This document shows, one piece after another, positions 1 through 7,409 of a stretch of 16,028 nucleotides of DNA. The notes below the pieces were generated by a model. It saw nothing but the letters and a program-made list of their open reading frames with translations, was not told where the DNA came from and did not search any database. Numbering within the stretch: position 1 is the stretch's first letter; each line of letters begins with the position of its first letter. The DNA comes from Candidatus Heimdallarchaeota archaeon (GTDB taxonomy: Archaea > Asgardarchaeota > Heimdallarchaeia > JABLTI01). The stretch lies in the NCBI GenBank assembly GCA_019894765.1, contig JAGXNT010000079.1:1-16028 (forward strand). The letters are read 5' to 3'. Made by a program: the position numbers and the translations under genes.

Positions 1-203
1 GTATCCCACAATTGAAGTTTTATGTTTTCTTCGTTTACTGTAAGATTCTTGGTCATGAAATCTACACCTAAAGTTGGTAAATATGATTCCCTGAAACGAT
101 CTTCTGCAAAACGAATTGTTAAGCTTGTTTTTCCTACTTTTCCAGCTCCCACAACAATTACTTTGAAAAGATGTTGGTATCTTGGTCCTCTTGTTTTAGA
201 AAT
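1..203 (-). CDS. Ras/Rab-like small GTPase, 3'-truncated by window edge
   Basis: Reading the minus strand gives an N-terminal small GTPase fragment. After about a dozen basic residues comes a beta strand (FKVIVV), then the G1 P-loop GAGKVGKTS, then TIRFAEDRF, then a switch-I/G2 stretch ESYLPTLGVDF. The reading ends at LQLWDT, the beginning of the G3 WDTAGQ motif, where the window stops. This layout is that of Ras/Rab-type GTPases, which are abundant in Asgard archaea and rare in other archaea. It lies downstream of, and is co-directional with, the gelsolin-like gene, so the two are probably co-transcribed. The frame is open only from about 245 (in-frame TAA at 246-248), and no ATG, GTG or TTG precedes the P-loop. 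I placed the start at ATT (201-203) because AAGGAG lies nine bases upstream of it; ATA at 243-245 is the alternative. The family is clear, the start is uncertain, and the regulator or effector is unknown. Confidence 0.85.
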   Translation of the reverse strand, partial: MSKTRGPRYQHLFKVIVVGAGKVGKTSLTIRFAEDRFRESYLPTLGVDFMTKNLTVNEENIKLQLWD

Positions 204-303
204 CCTTGTCCGCTCCTTGCTTGTTTTCTTTACCTTTACTCGTATTTATTTCATATATATGTTCTTCTTTCGGTAATATTCCTTTCTTGAGAGATCCTTT
301 CAC

Positions 304-1032
304 CTAACGTCGAGCCCACAACTCAACACCCAGAACCTTCTGATTTGCTACTAAGATTCTTGGGTAATAATTTTCTGCTGGGAATACTCCTTCTGGTAGG
401 GTTGTAATTTCTTCTAACTTGAAATTACCTTTCCGTAAATCTTTCTTGTTATCACCAAGTAAAATATAGAGTTTTGTTCCGGCTAATAAGTAATCACAGC
501 TAGAACCTTCAGGTGGTTCCAAACTCATCATTGTCTTTACTACTTTGGTTAAATTCGTTGGAAGATCAACTAGCACTGGTGCATTTACATCCACTTTTGT
601 GGTAGTCTTCATAGTAGTGATTGTTGTTTTTGCTGGTGGCTTACTATCTGCCTTTGGGGGTGCGGTATTCTTTGGTGGTGCTTTTGCAACAGGTTTTAGC
701 TTAGGTGGAGCTGGTTCTGATGTTTCCTCTGTATCAGCATCAACCCCGGCATATCCTCCGAGATACTCCATGATTGGAATAAAAACATCATCTATCCCTT
801 CAGTTTCTTCAACATGTCTTGTTTTGTAAGCATGCTGTAGTCTTAGTGCAGCAGCTTTTCTTGCAGATGCAAATTTTTGCACAACAGAAACCTTGGCACC
901 TTTGAAAACATACGTAATATGATCATCGTGAGATACAACAATAACCAAAGTTGACGAAGTTAGTTTCACGTCACTAGGTTCTACTTGAATATCTTCTCCT
1001 TCTTTATCGATTAAATACACGTCAAGTAACAT
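304..1032 (-). CDS. Gelsolin-like domain protein with Pro/Lys-rich linker and unrecognised C-terminal domain
   Basis: The protein has 242 residues in three parts. Residues 1-93 follow the gelsolin-fold pattern: LTSSTLVIVV in place of the LNSxDVFVL strand, TYVFKGAKVS in place of YVWxGKGAS, then a long helix (VQKFASARKAAALRLQHAY), then EETEGIDDVF in place of EGxExxxF. Residues about 100-150 are a low-complexity P/K/A/T linker with repeated APPK and PPKA units. Residues about 155-242 form a second, globular-looking segment (CDYLLAGTKLYILLG... to ELWARR) that I do not recognise. Gelsolin-family proteins bind actin, and short-form gelsolins are known from Asgard archaea. Whether this one binds actin is inference. 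A Ras-like GTPase gene follows immediately. The start could be ATG at 1032 (chosen) or GTG at 1041; a GTGA element lies just upstream of the ATG. A different alpha/beta fold remains possible. Confidence 0.6.
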   Translation of the reverse strand: MLLDVYLIDKEGEDIQVEPSDVKLTSSTLVIVVSHDDHITYVFKGAKVSVVQKFASARKAAALRLQHAYKTRHVEETEGIDDVFIPIMEYLGGYAGVDADTEETSEPAPPKLKPVAKAPPKNTAPPKADSKPPAKTTITTMKTTTKVDVNAPVLVDLPTNLTKVVKTMMSLEPPEGSSCDYLLAGTKLYILLGDNKKDLRKGNFKLEEITTLPEGVFPAENYYPRILVANQKVLGVELWARR

Positions 1033-1195
1033 TTTCTTCACTTTCTCTTTGCACTAGTATGAATTATTGTAAACTTTCCTTAAAAAAAGACTTTCGTTTG
1101 CGTCAAATTCTACCCATACCAAATACTAATAATACATGGAAAAGCAACTTTCTCTAACAATAATTCGAAGAAAATTGCTATAGGTGAGATAAATA

Positions 1196-2023
1196 TTGCA
1201 AATTGTGGACAGAAAAAAAGTCGCTGAAGACGTTCTCTCATTAATAGAACAACAAGGTTTCAAGAAAGCAAAGGATATGTGGAATTTCTTATTCACAGAT
1301 CCAGAAATAGAGGCTGCAATTAAAGCTGCAAATCGTCTTGCTGTGAAATATCTAAAATATACTGATCACGGGTTGGATCATGTTGCTATTGTTTGTAGGA
1401 ATGTTTTAGAAATCATAGCTATTGTGAAAGATGAAATCACTCCTGCCTTTATACGACAAGATTTAGGAGATCTTGATGATGTGGCCGTGATCTGTCTTGC
1501 TGCTTGCTACTTGCATGATGTAGGACATATGGTTCATCGAGATTTTCATGAATTATCTTCTTCGTATTTAACCAAGGATTTTCTCTATGGTAAATTGAAG
1601 AAAATGTATCCTGACGTAGATAAACGAATGGAGATGCTTTCCCACATACAACATGCTATACTCTCACATGATGATGAAATCGCTTGCCTAACACCGGAAG
1701 CAGGGTTTGTAACAATTGCTGATGGTTTGGATATCTGTGAAGGTCGCAGTCGAAAACCATATGATCTTGGCAAAGTAGATATTCATTCTATTTCAGCTTT
1801 GAGTATTTCCAGGATTGAAATCAAAAAGGGAACGAAGAAGAAACCATTACGACTCAATATCTTTATGATTTCTGAAGCGGGAGTCTTTCAAGTCGAGGAA
1901 GTGTTCTTACCAAAATTAAGAACCTCAGGCTTAGCAGAAGAAGTTGAAATAAATACCTTGGTGAATGGAAAACCACTTGCATTATCACAAGTTTTACGCA
2001 TGTACAAGAAATTCGAGGATTAA
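1196..2023 (+). CDS. HD-domain metal-dependent phosphohydrolase
   Basis: This 275-residue protein has the HD superfamily metal site. The residues visible are H58 and H62 (DHGLDHV), H107-D108 with H111 (LHDVGH), H150 and H153 (SHIQHA), H158-D159 (SHDD), and D176 in IADGLDICEGRSR. This arrangement of histidines and aspartates binds one or two divalent metals and hydrolyses phosphoesters, often nucleotides or cyclic nucleotides; the substrate here cannot be read from the sequence. The C-terminal 75 residues (SRIEIKKG... onward) form a predicted beta-rich region found in archaeal members of this type. No membrane segment or signal is seen. The start is TTG at 1196, seven bases after AGGTGAG (1182-1188). 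It is transcribed divergently from the gelsolin-like gene and converges on the deacetylase-family gene, overlapping it by four bases so that the two stop codons interlock. Confidence 0.85.
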   Translation: MQIVDRKKVAEDVLSLIEQQGFKKAKDMWNFLFTDPEIEAAIKAANRLAVKYLKYTDHGLDHVAIVCRNVLEIIAIVKDEITPAFIRQDLGDLDDVAVICLAACYLHDVGHMVHRDFHELSSSYLTKDFLYGKLKKMYPDVDKRMEMLSHIQHAILSHDDEIACLTPEAGFVTIADGLDICEGRSRKPYDLGKVDIHSISALSISRIEIKKGTKKKPLRLNIFMISEAGVFQVEEVFLPKLRTSGLAEEVEINTLVNGKPLALSQVLRMYKKFED

Positions 2024-3078
2024 TCAATTCGCCAATAAGGCTTCAGTATATTCTTGAGCTCGTCTAATGTATTCTTTAATTGATTTTTACTCCCACTTGA
2101 AGTTAGTTTTGAGTCTACGTCTTTACTGAATTGATAATTAGGAATCAATGGTGAAACACTTGCAAGGAATGCGTCTCCTAGCTCATCAAATTTATATCCA
2201 CCTTCTAGTGTCATTACTATTTTTCCATCACAAACTTCTTTGGCTAAATTAGCAATTCTCTCCATTATTGCCTGGAAACCAAAAACAGATTGTCCAAGAT
2301 ACCCATAAGGATCTCCTAGTAATCCGTCATAACCAGTTGAAACAAAAATCACTTCAGGATTATACTCCCGAACTATGGGTATTATTATTCTATCAAAAGC
2401 AGTAAGATATTCCTTATCTCCAATTTCCATAGGTAAAGGCACACAAATATTATATCCCTCGCCTTCTCGTTCACCAATTTCCGTTATCCTTCCTTGAAAT
2501 GGAAAACTGTATTTAGGATCAGCATGAAGGGATAAAGTCAAGATATCACTTCTTTCGTAAAATAGATCTGCTGTACCGTTTCCATAGTGGTTATCTATGT
2601 CAATGATCGCTATTTTCTTAATTTTTTGTTCTTTAGTTAAATAATTGGCAGCAAATGCTCCATTGTTAAAGAAGCAAAATCCCATAGCATTTCTGTGTGT
2701 AGCATGATGCCCTGGAGGGCGAACTAGAGCATAAGCAACACTATCTGGTTGTTTTATTGCAATTTCAGCTGCGAGTTTGGCTCCTCCTACGGCGCGTAAG
2801 CCTGCTAGAAAAGTGAATTCATTTGTCAGCGTATCACCGGTAATTGCAGTAACACCAATCATCGATCCATGCTTTACGGTATCTACTAATTGCTCGGTAT
2901 GAATTGTGTATAGGTCTTCTGCCTTTACTGCATCTGGTGAAGCCATTTTTACATAAGGATTTTCTAATAAATTCGTTTCTTTAATTGCTTTTTGTATCAC
3001 CTTTAATCGGCGTGGACTCTCCAGAATTTGTGGCATTTTATGTTTGTAGTAATCTTCGTGTTCTATGAAAGTGAGCAA
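2020..3078 (-). CDS. Histone deacetylase superfamily amidohydrolase (HDAC / acetoin utilization / acetylpolyamine type)
   Basis: The 352-residue protein carries the arginase/deacetylase-fold motifs in order: ESPRRL near residue 21, RPPGHHA with the tandem active-site histidines H124-H125, GFCFFNNGAFAA, and IIDIDNHYGNGT with probable zinc ligands D162 and H164. The third zinc ligand is D251 in STGYDGLLGDPYG, and the transition-state tyrosine is Y295 in LEGGY. These enzymes remove acetyl groups from lysine side chains or polyamines with Zn2+. Possible substrates are acetylated proteins such as archaeal chromatin proteins, or acetylpolyamines; the sequence does not decide. The usual second histidine of DVHHGNG is tyrosine here. 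The start is TTG at 3076-3078, immediately preceded by an in-frame TAA and with AGAGGT nine bases upstream, so no longer start exists. It is the last gene of the minus-strand block and follows purB after a 115-base gap that may hold its own promoter. Confidence 0.88.
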   Translation of the reverse strand: MLTFIEHEDYYKHKMPQILESPRRLKVIQKAIKETNLLENPYVKMASPDAVKAEDLYTIHTEQLVDTVKHGSMIGVTAITGDTLTNEFTFLAGLRAVGGAKLAAEIAIKQPDSVAYALVRPPGHHATHRNAMGFCFFNNGAFAANYLTKEQKIKKIAIIDIDNHYGNGTADLFYERSDILTLSLHADPKYSFPFQGRITEIGEREGEGYNICVPLPMEIGDKEYLTAFDRIIIPIVREYNPEVIFVSTGYDGLLGDPYGYLGQSVFGFQAIMERIANLAKEVCDGKIVMTLEGGYKFDELGDAFLASVSPLIPNYQFSKDVDSKLTSSGSKNQLKNTLDELKNILKPYWRID

Positions 3079-3193
3079 TTATTTCTAACCTCTCATGATA
3101 GGTGTCTATAGCTGTTGATAACTGTATTTCTTCTCAATAAGCTATTTTATTTTTGTGCAAATAATCGGGTTATTTCGTATTCTAATACTTGGA

Positions 3194-4567
3194 TTACTCT
3201 TTAATAGCTTTTTCCGCTAAGAGTAGCACTATTTCAATTTGTTCTTTTACTGTACCCAAATAATTTCCAGGAGAATCAAATAATTCTTTCAGCTCTTTTT
3301 CAGAAATGTATTCTGCAATTTCCTTGTCTTTTTTAAGTATCTCAAATAAGTGCTTGTCTTTTTCTACTGCTTCCATGGAGTTCTTTCTTAGCACTTCGTG
3401 AGCATCTTGTCTATTCATACCATTTTTCACTATTTCAGTCATTATAGCTTCTGCCATGACTAGACCTTTGGTGATATCTAGATTTTTCTTCATCTGTTCT
3501 GTTTTCACCACTAATCCTGAAGTAACAAAATCGAAGTCTAAAAGCATTTGGTCGATGGTCATGAAAATCTCCGGGTAAATATATCTTTCACTTGCACTAT
3601 TCGATAAATCTCGTTCATGCCAAGTGATGATGTTTTCTAGTGCAGGTGTAGTGTATCCCCTCATGATTCTTGCTAAAGCACTCATGCGTTCACTTCGTTC
3701 TGGATCTCTTTTATGACTCATTGTGCTTGAACCAACTTGTTTATCAGATCTGAAGGGTTCCGCAACTTCTCCAATTTCCGTTCTCGAAAGGTTCCTGACT
3801 TCTGTTGCGAATTTATCAAGGGAACAAGCAAGAAGTACTAATTCCATGAAAATCTCAGCAATAATTTCTCGTGAAACTAATTGATGGGTAATTACAGCCG
3901 CTTTTATTCCTAGTTTTTCCATGGTGATTTGGACGATTCTATCTGCATGCACACCATATGCTGCTCTTGTACCAACTGCTCCAGAGAGCTTCCCAACAAC
4001 ATTCTCTTTCTTAAGCCGTCTTATGTTTCCAAGATGTCTTACTATTTCCTCTAACCAAATAGCAATTTTATGTCCAAAAGAATAAGGGACTGCTTGGGAT
4101 CCATGGGTTCTCCCAATACATACAGTTTCTTTGTGTTCATTCACTATTCCAATAAGATTCTTGATAGTTTTTACAATTCGCTTTTCGATTAAAGTTAAAG
4201 CTTCTTTCGTTCTCACTGCTTCTGCAGTATCGATGATATCATTGCTTGTTGCACCAAGATGTATGTATCTCCCATATTCTCCGCATTGTTCTGCAAAAGC
4301 TCGAATAACAGAAGCAATATCATGGTAAATTTCTTTTTCGATTTCATCTACACGCTTTAATTTCACGTATTTTGCTGATGCTTTTTTCTCGATTTCAACA
4401 GCTGCTTTCTTTGGAATGTTTCCAACCATTGCATGAGCATGGGCAATTGCTGCTTCAACTTTTAGTAAAAGTTCTAAACGATTTACTCGAGAGAAGATCT
4501 TTCTCATTTCTTGGCTTCCATACCGCCAATCAATCGGGTGTAAGCAATCAGATTTTTTATTGGACAT
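3194..4567 (-). CDS. purB: Adenylosuccinate lyase
   Basis: PurB cleaves SAICAR to AICAR and adenylosuccinate to AMP, releasing fumarate, in purine synthesis. From the chosen ATG the protein has 457 residues, a normal length for the family. It shows the fumarase/aspartase superfamily regions: YHDIASVIRA (H82), GATSND (105-110), GRTHGSQAVP with the catalytic-type H155, KLSGAVGT, and the signature loop GSSTMSHKRDP (279-289) that carries the catalytic serine. The tail about 400-457 is the helical C-terminal domain. The frame stays open 28 codons further to position 4651, but that stretch resembles no PurB N-terminus, while MSNKKSDCLHPIDWRYG at 4567 does, and AGGAAGAG lies eight bases upstream. 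It lies 88 bases after the membrane-protein gene and 115 before the deacetylase gene. No other purine gene is nearby. Confidence 0.95.
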   Translation of the reverse strand: MSNKKSDCLHPIDWRYGSQEMRKIFSRVNRLELLLKVEAAIAHAHAMVGNIPKKAAVEIEKKASAKYVKLKRVDEIEKEIYHDIASVIRAFAEQCGEYGRYIHLGATSNDIIDTAEAVRTKEALTLIEKRIVKTIKNLIGIVNEHKETVCIGRTHGSQAVPYSFGHKIAIWLEEIVRHLGNIRRLKKENVVGKLSGAVGTRAAYGVHADRIVQITMEKLGIKAAVITHQLVSREIIAEIFMELVLLACSLDKFATEVRNLSRTEIGEVAEPFRSDKQVGSSTMSHKRDPERSERMSALARIMRGYTTPALENIITWHERDLSNSASERYIYPEIFMTIDQMLLDFDFVTSGLVVKTEQMKKNLDITKGLVMAEAIMTEIVKNGMNRQDAHEVLRKNSMEAVEKDKHLFEILKKDKEIAEYISEKELKELFDSPGNYLGTVKEQIEIVLLLAEKAIKE

Positions 4568-4655
4568 AGTTCTTACTCTTCCTTCTTTGGCAACATGTAA
4601 ACTTATTAGTTTGTTTTTAAAACTGTTTCTCGTACTTGTGTAAAAAAGCATTTTA

Positions 4656-6122
4656 TTAGTTTTTAACTACTAATAATTCTCTTTTAATTGACCGAAAACC
4701 GATGCGTATAGCAGCTAAAATTCCGATAATTATACACAAAAGAAACAAAATTGAAGGGGTAAAGTATCTATCAATGGTTAAATGCCAAAAACTGAATCCT
4801 ATAAATAATCCAATCGCTAAGAAAAGTCCAGCACTTGTTGCAAATGGTTTTCTAACATAATAAGTAAATGTCCCAATTAATGCTACCAATATAATTGGCA
4901 TATAATAAGCACTATAGAATTTGTATACTCCTCTTGGCATGAGTATATGTGTTAAAACTGTATAGATTGCTATCCATTCGAAGAATTCAACATGATCTAA
5001 TTTCCTCCCAAAGGAACGCCAAAAGAGAAATATTGCTATGATGCTTGCAGCGAAAATCATGAAGAACATGGAATTAATTCCAAAAGCAACAAAATTCACA
5101 AACCAATCTGCCATGTTAAGTTGTTTAAATGACCAAGAAAGTTGTATAGTGTTATTTATAATTGGTTCATCTATTCCTGTGCCTAAATTCAAAAATTGCC
5201 CTGGAAACAGCATGTGAGCACCATAATGAATTGGTGTGATGAATATCCAAGGGATAGAACAACAAAAGCAAATCACAAGGTAGAGAATTCCAATCATAAC
5301 GCTTTCTAGAACTCCTTTCTTAATCCCTTCATTCTTGACTTTCTCGCCCAGCATTATCATGAAAAGCGGATAGGTGAAGAACAAAGCATTCTGTTTTGTC
5401 ATGGTTGCAATAGCTAACCAGAAAAAAACCTGCCGCCATTTTCCTTTTACTACGAAATAAAATGAGAGTAGGGTAAAGAATGTGACTGGTCCGGGATTTA
5501 ACCAGTAGATTCCATCATAGATTATGTTTATTGGCGAAAGGGCCATTATGAACCCGCCAATGAACGCTATTACTTTTGAACGATCTCCTTTGACTAATTC
5601 TCGAAGAATCATATAAACTACTCCTGCACAGGCAGTATCTGCAAGAATCATGGGGAACGCCATCCATAAATTAGTCATACCTGGACGCCAGATTGCTACA
5701 AGAAAGTACAAGAAAATTGGCGGATAAGAGTAAAAGTACAAGGGATCACCTGGGACTGTTTGTGTCCAATCAGTAAATGGATACCAACCGTCTTGGAACC
5801 AGGCTTGTATCCAATTAGTATAGTAGAAGGGGAAATCACCATATCCTGCAAAATTAGCTCCATTCGGATAAAAAAACACATGTCTATCCCAGATAATTTC
5901 AGTAGTTGTTATTGAGTAATCCATTCTGTAATTATATGCAAGTAGTAATCGCACAAATAAGCCTAGGGCTATTAGAAAAGCAATAATTGTAACATTAAGA
6001 CTGAACTCAGACCAATCTTTCTTTTGAAATTTATCCTTAAAGTCATTTTGGATTTTTGAAAATAAAGTCATTCCAAAAGTTTGTGATAATCTTGATTGCT
6101 CTAGTTGAGTTTCAGCTGACAT
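4656..6122 (-). CDS. Polytopic membrane protein, probable GT-C-fold glycosyltransferase
   Basis: The 488-residue protein has a cytoplasmic-looking, charged N-terminus of about 40 residues, then roughly 12 hydrophobic helices: about 43-62, 131-147, 153-173, 185-205, 210-228, 233-258, 275-300, 345-372, 385-402, 410-428, 433-450 and 455-475. Between helix 1 and 2 is a large extracytoplasmic loop of about 65 residues rich in aromatics (FPFYYTNWIQAWF, WYPFTDWTQ) and ending in YSYPPIFLYFL. A second loop lies near 300-345. A long first loop, YPP at the next helix and a TKQNALFFTYP stretch (about 240-250) are typical of lipid-linked-sugar-dependent GT-C transferases (PMT/mannosyltransferase type). 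I infer transfer of a sugar from a dolichyl-phosphate donor outside the membrane. The start is ATG, with AAGGGA six bases upstream. The membrane topology is secure; the enzymatic class is less so. Confidence 0.65.
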   Translation of the reverse strand: MSAETQLEQSRLSQTFGMTLFSKIQNDFKDKFQKKDWSEFSLNVTIIAFLIALGLFVRLLLAYNYRMDYSITTTEIIWDRHVFFYPNGANFAGYGDFPFYYTNWIQAWFQDGWYPFTDWTQTVPGDPLYFYSYPPIFLYFLVAIWRPGMTNLWMAFPMILADTACAGVVYMILRELVKGDRSKVIAFIGGFIMALSPINIIYDGIYWLNPGPVTFFTLLSFYFVVKGKWRQVFFWLAIATMTKQNALFFTYPLFMIMLGEKVKNEGIKKGVLESVMIGILYLVICFCCSIPWIFITPIHYGAHMLFPGQFLNLGTGIDEPIINNTIQLSWSFKQLNMADWFVNFVAFGINSMFFMIFAASIIAIFLFWRSFGRKLDHVEFFEWIAIYTVLTHILMPRGVYKFYSAYYMPIILVALIGTFTYYVRKPFATSAGLFLAIGLFIGFSFWHLTIDRYFTPSILFLLCIIIGILAAIRIGFRSIKRELLVVKN

Positions 6123-6186
6123 TCGGAATCCCTTTAATGAAAAACAAAGGAATTCTAACCTTCAAAAATTTTTCTTAAGAAATAGA

Positions 6187-7287
6187 TTACATTTTGGGGT
6201 AAATAGACAAACCTAGAACACCTAATCCACCATTGATGCTAATTGTTGAACAGCATGATTCAATTTGTAATTCTTCTTTTTCAATTTTGAACATGATACT
6301 TAGATACTCAAGTAATCTGTAAGCATTTTGTTCACTCAAAGCATGAAAGATCGTTCCAGTAAACTTTCTACTCAAGAAATCCTTCTTAATTAATCTCCCT
6401 ATTTCCCCTAGTCCTTCTTTAAACGTTTGAACATTCTTACAGGGTTCGATTTTTCCTAAACCATCTATGTTACATGCGATAAGTGGTTTTCCTCCCAAGA
6501 TTCCGGAAAACCTTCCAAGAAAATTACTTCCTCTAATTTTTTCTGTATCATGAACAATGAAATATGTTCTATGATAATGTCTTAACCATTCAGAATACAT
6601 CATGATTTCTTGTAATTCTCTTCCCTTTCTATCCATTTCCACAGATTTTTTCGCCATGGTTTTTAGTATTGATCCAGCTGCTAGCGAATCTACAATATTT
6701 ATCCTGTTAGCTAGCTTTGGATCACTTTTACTAATTATTTTTTTAGCCTTCATCGCATTTTTGTAATTCTTACTAATTTGTGAACTTATTGTGTTTACGA
6801 TTATTGGCAAGTCATTATCTATACTTGTAAATTTCTCAACAAATTTCTCAGTTGGTACTGGTAACGATTCGAGTTTTCTATTCTGGATAAGTAATCCCAG
6901 AATTTCAGGTAACGAGATTTCATTTGGATAACTTTTCTTGGATTTTCCATCTATGTGGACATCATAAGGTATTATTCCTATCCCAAAACTCTCGGCTTCA
7001 TCGGTTGTAATATCAGATGTTGCATCAACTAAGTGATTGTAATTTAATCCTCTTTTTCCAAGTGGAGCGGATTGCTTTACCAAAAATGGATAAGTACCTC
7101 TGATATTCCGATCCTTGTCAATATATACGAATAAAATGTGGGGAGGGTCTCCATGGGATTCCAAAGTAAAAGTAGCTAGCTCTCCTTGCATGTTGTTTAT
7201 TAATTCATTGTCAGCTAAATCAAAAGTTGATGTTTCACCGCAAAGAGGACATAGTGCGATATATCTATTGGTTATTATTTCTGCCAA
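6187..7287 (-). CDS. DegV family protein with extra N-terminal CPxC/sensor-like domain
   Basis: Residues about 84-366 match the DegV fold: HLVDATSDITTDEAESFGIGIIPYDV in the place of DSTxDLPxE...IxVIPL, SLPVPTEKF for the TSxPSPxxF segment, NTISSQISKNYKNA for SSxLSGTYQSA, NIVDSLAAG, TYFIVHDTEKIRGSN... for the dL..L..GGR helix, and a C-terminal GGLGVLGLSIYP. Bacterial DegV/FakB proteins bind a fatty acid for FakA; no such kinase is present here, so the ligand is unknown. Residues 1-80 are an addition: a single CPLC pair (13-16) and a stretch HGDPPHILFVYIDKDRNIRG (45-64) that resembles small ligand or sensor modules seen in Asgard proteins. The start is TTG at 7287, six bases after AGGTGG; an upstream TTG at 7308 would precede that ribosome binding site. 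The gene lies between hel308 and the GT-C-like gene. Confidence 0.75.
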   Translation of the reverse strand: MAEIITNRYIALCPLCGETSTFDLADNELINNMQGELATFTLESHGDPPHILFVYIDKDRNIRGTYPFLVKQSAPLGKRGLNYNHLVDATSDITTDEAESFGIGIIPYDVHIDGKSKKSYPNEISLPEILGLLIQNRKLESLPVPTEKFVEKFTSIDNDLPIIVNTISSQISKNYKNAMKAKKIISKSDPKLANRINIVDSLAAGSILKTMAKKSVEMDRKGRELQEIMMYSEWLRHYHRTYFIVHDTEKIRGSNFLGRFSGILGGKPLIACNIDGLGKIEPCKNVQTFKEGLGEIGRLIKKDFLSRKFTGTIFHALSEQNAYRLLEYLSIMFKIEKEELQIESCCSTISINGGLGVLGLSIYPKM

Positions 7288-7409
7288 CTCCAACCACCTT
7301 CTCGGCAACAGTGATGAAACTCAAATCACTGAGTAAAATTGTACGTTGTCAAAGGTAATTAATTATCTTTTGTTTGCGGAAAAATTAGTTACAAATTCTT
7401 AGAAGAGAA

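Noticed and set aside
22..276. 84-codon plus-strand open frame
   Set aside because: It is antisense to the clear small-GTPase reading (P-loop and switch I) on the minus strand, and its translation looks like no protein.
545..829. 94-codon plus-strand frame rich in V, F, G, S
   Set aside because: It is the complement of the low-complexity linker of the gelsolin-like protein; the composition is an antisense artefact.
1181..1193. 13-base word TAGGTGAGATAAA shared with 12611-12623
   Set aside because: A few 13-base matches are expected by chance in 16 kb on two strands, and the word contains a common ribosome binding sequence.
4568..4651. 28-codon upstream extension of purB
   Set aside because: No similarity to PurB N-termini; the ATG at 4567 has a suitable ribosome binding site and gives the normal length.
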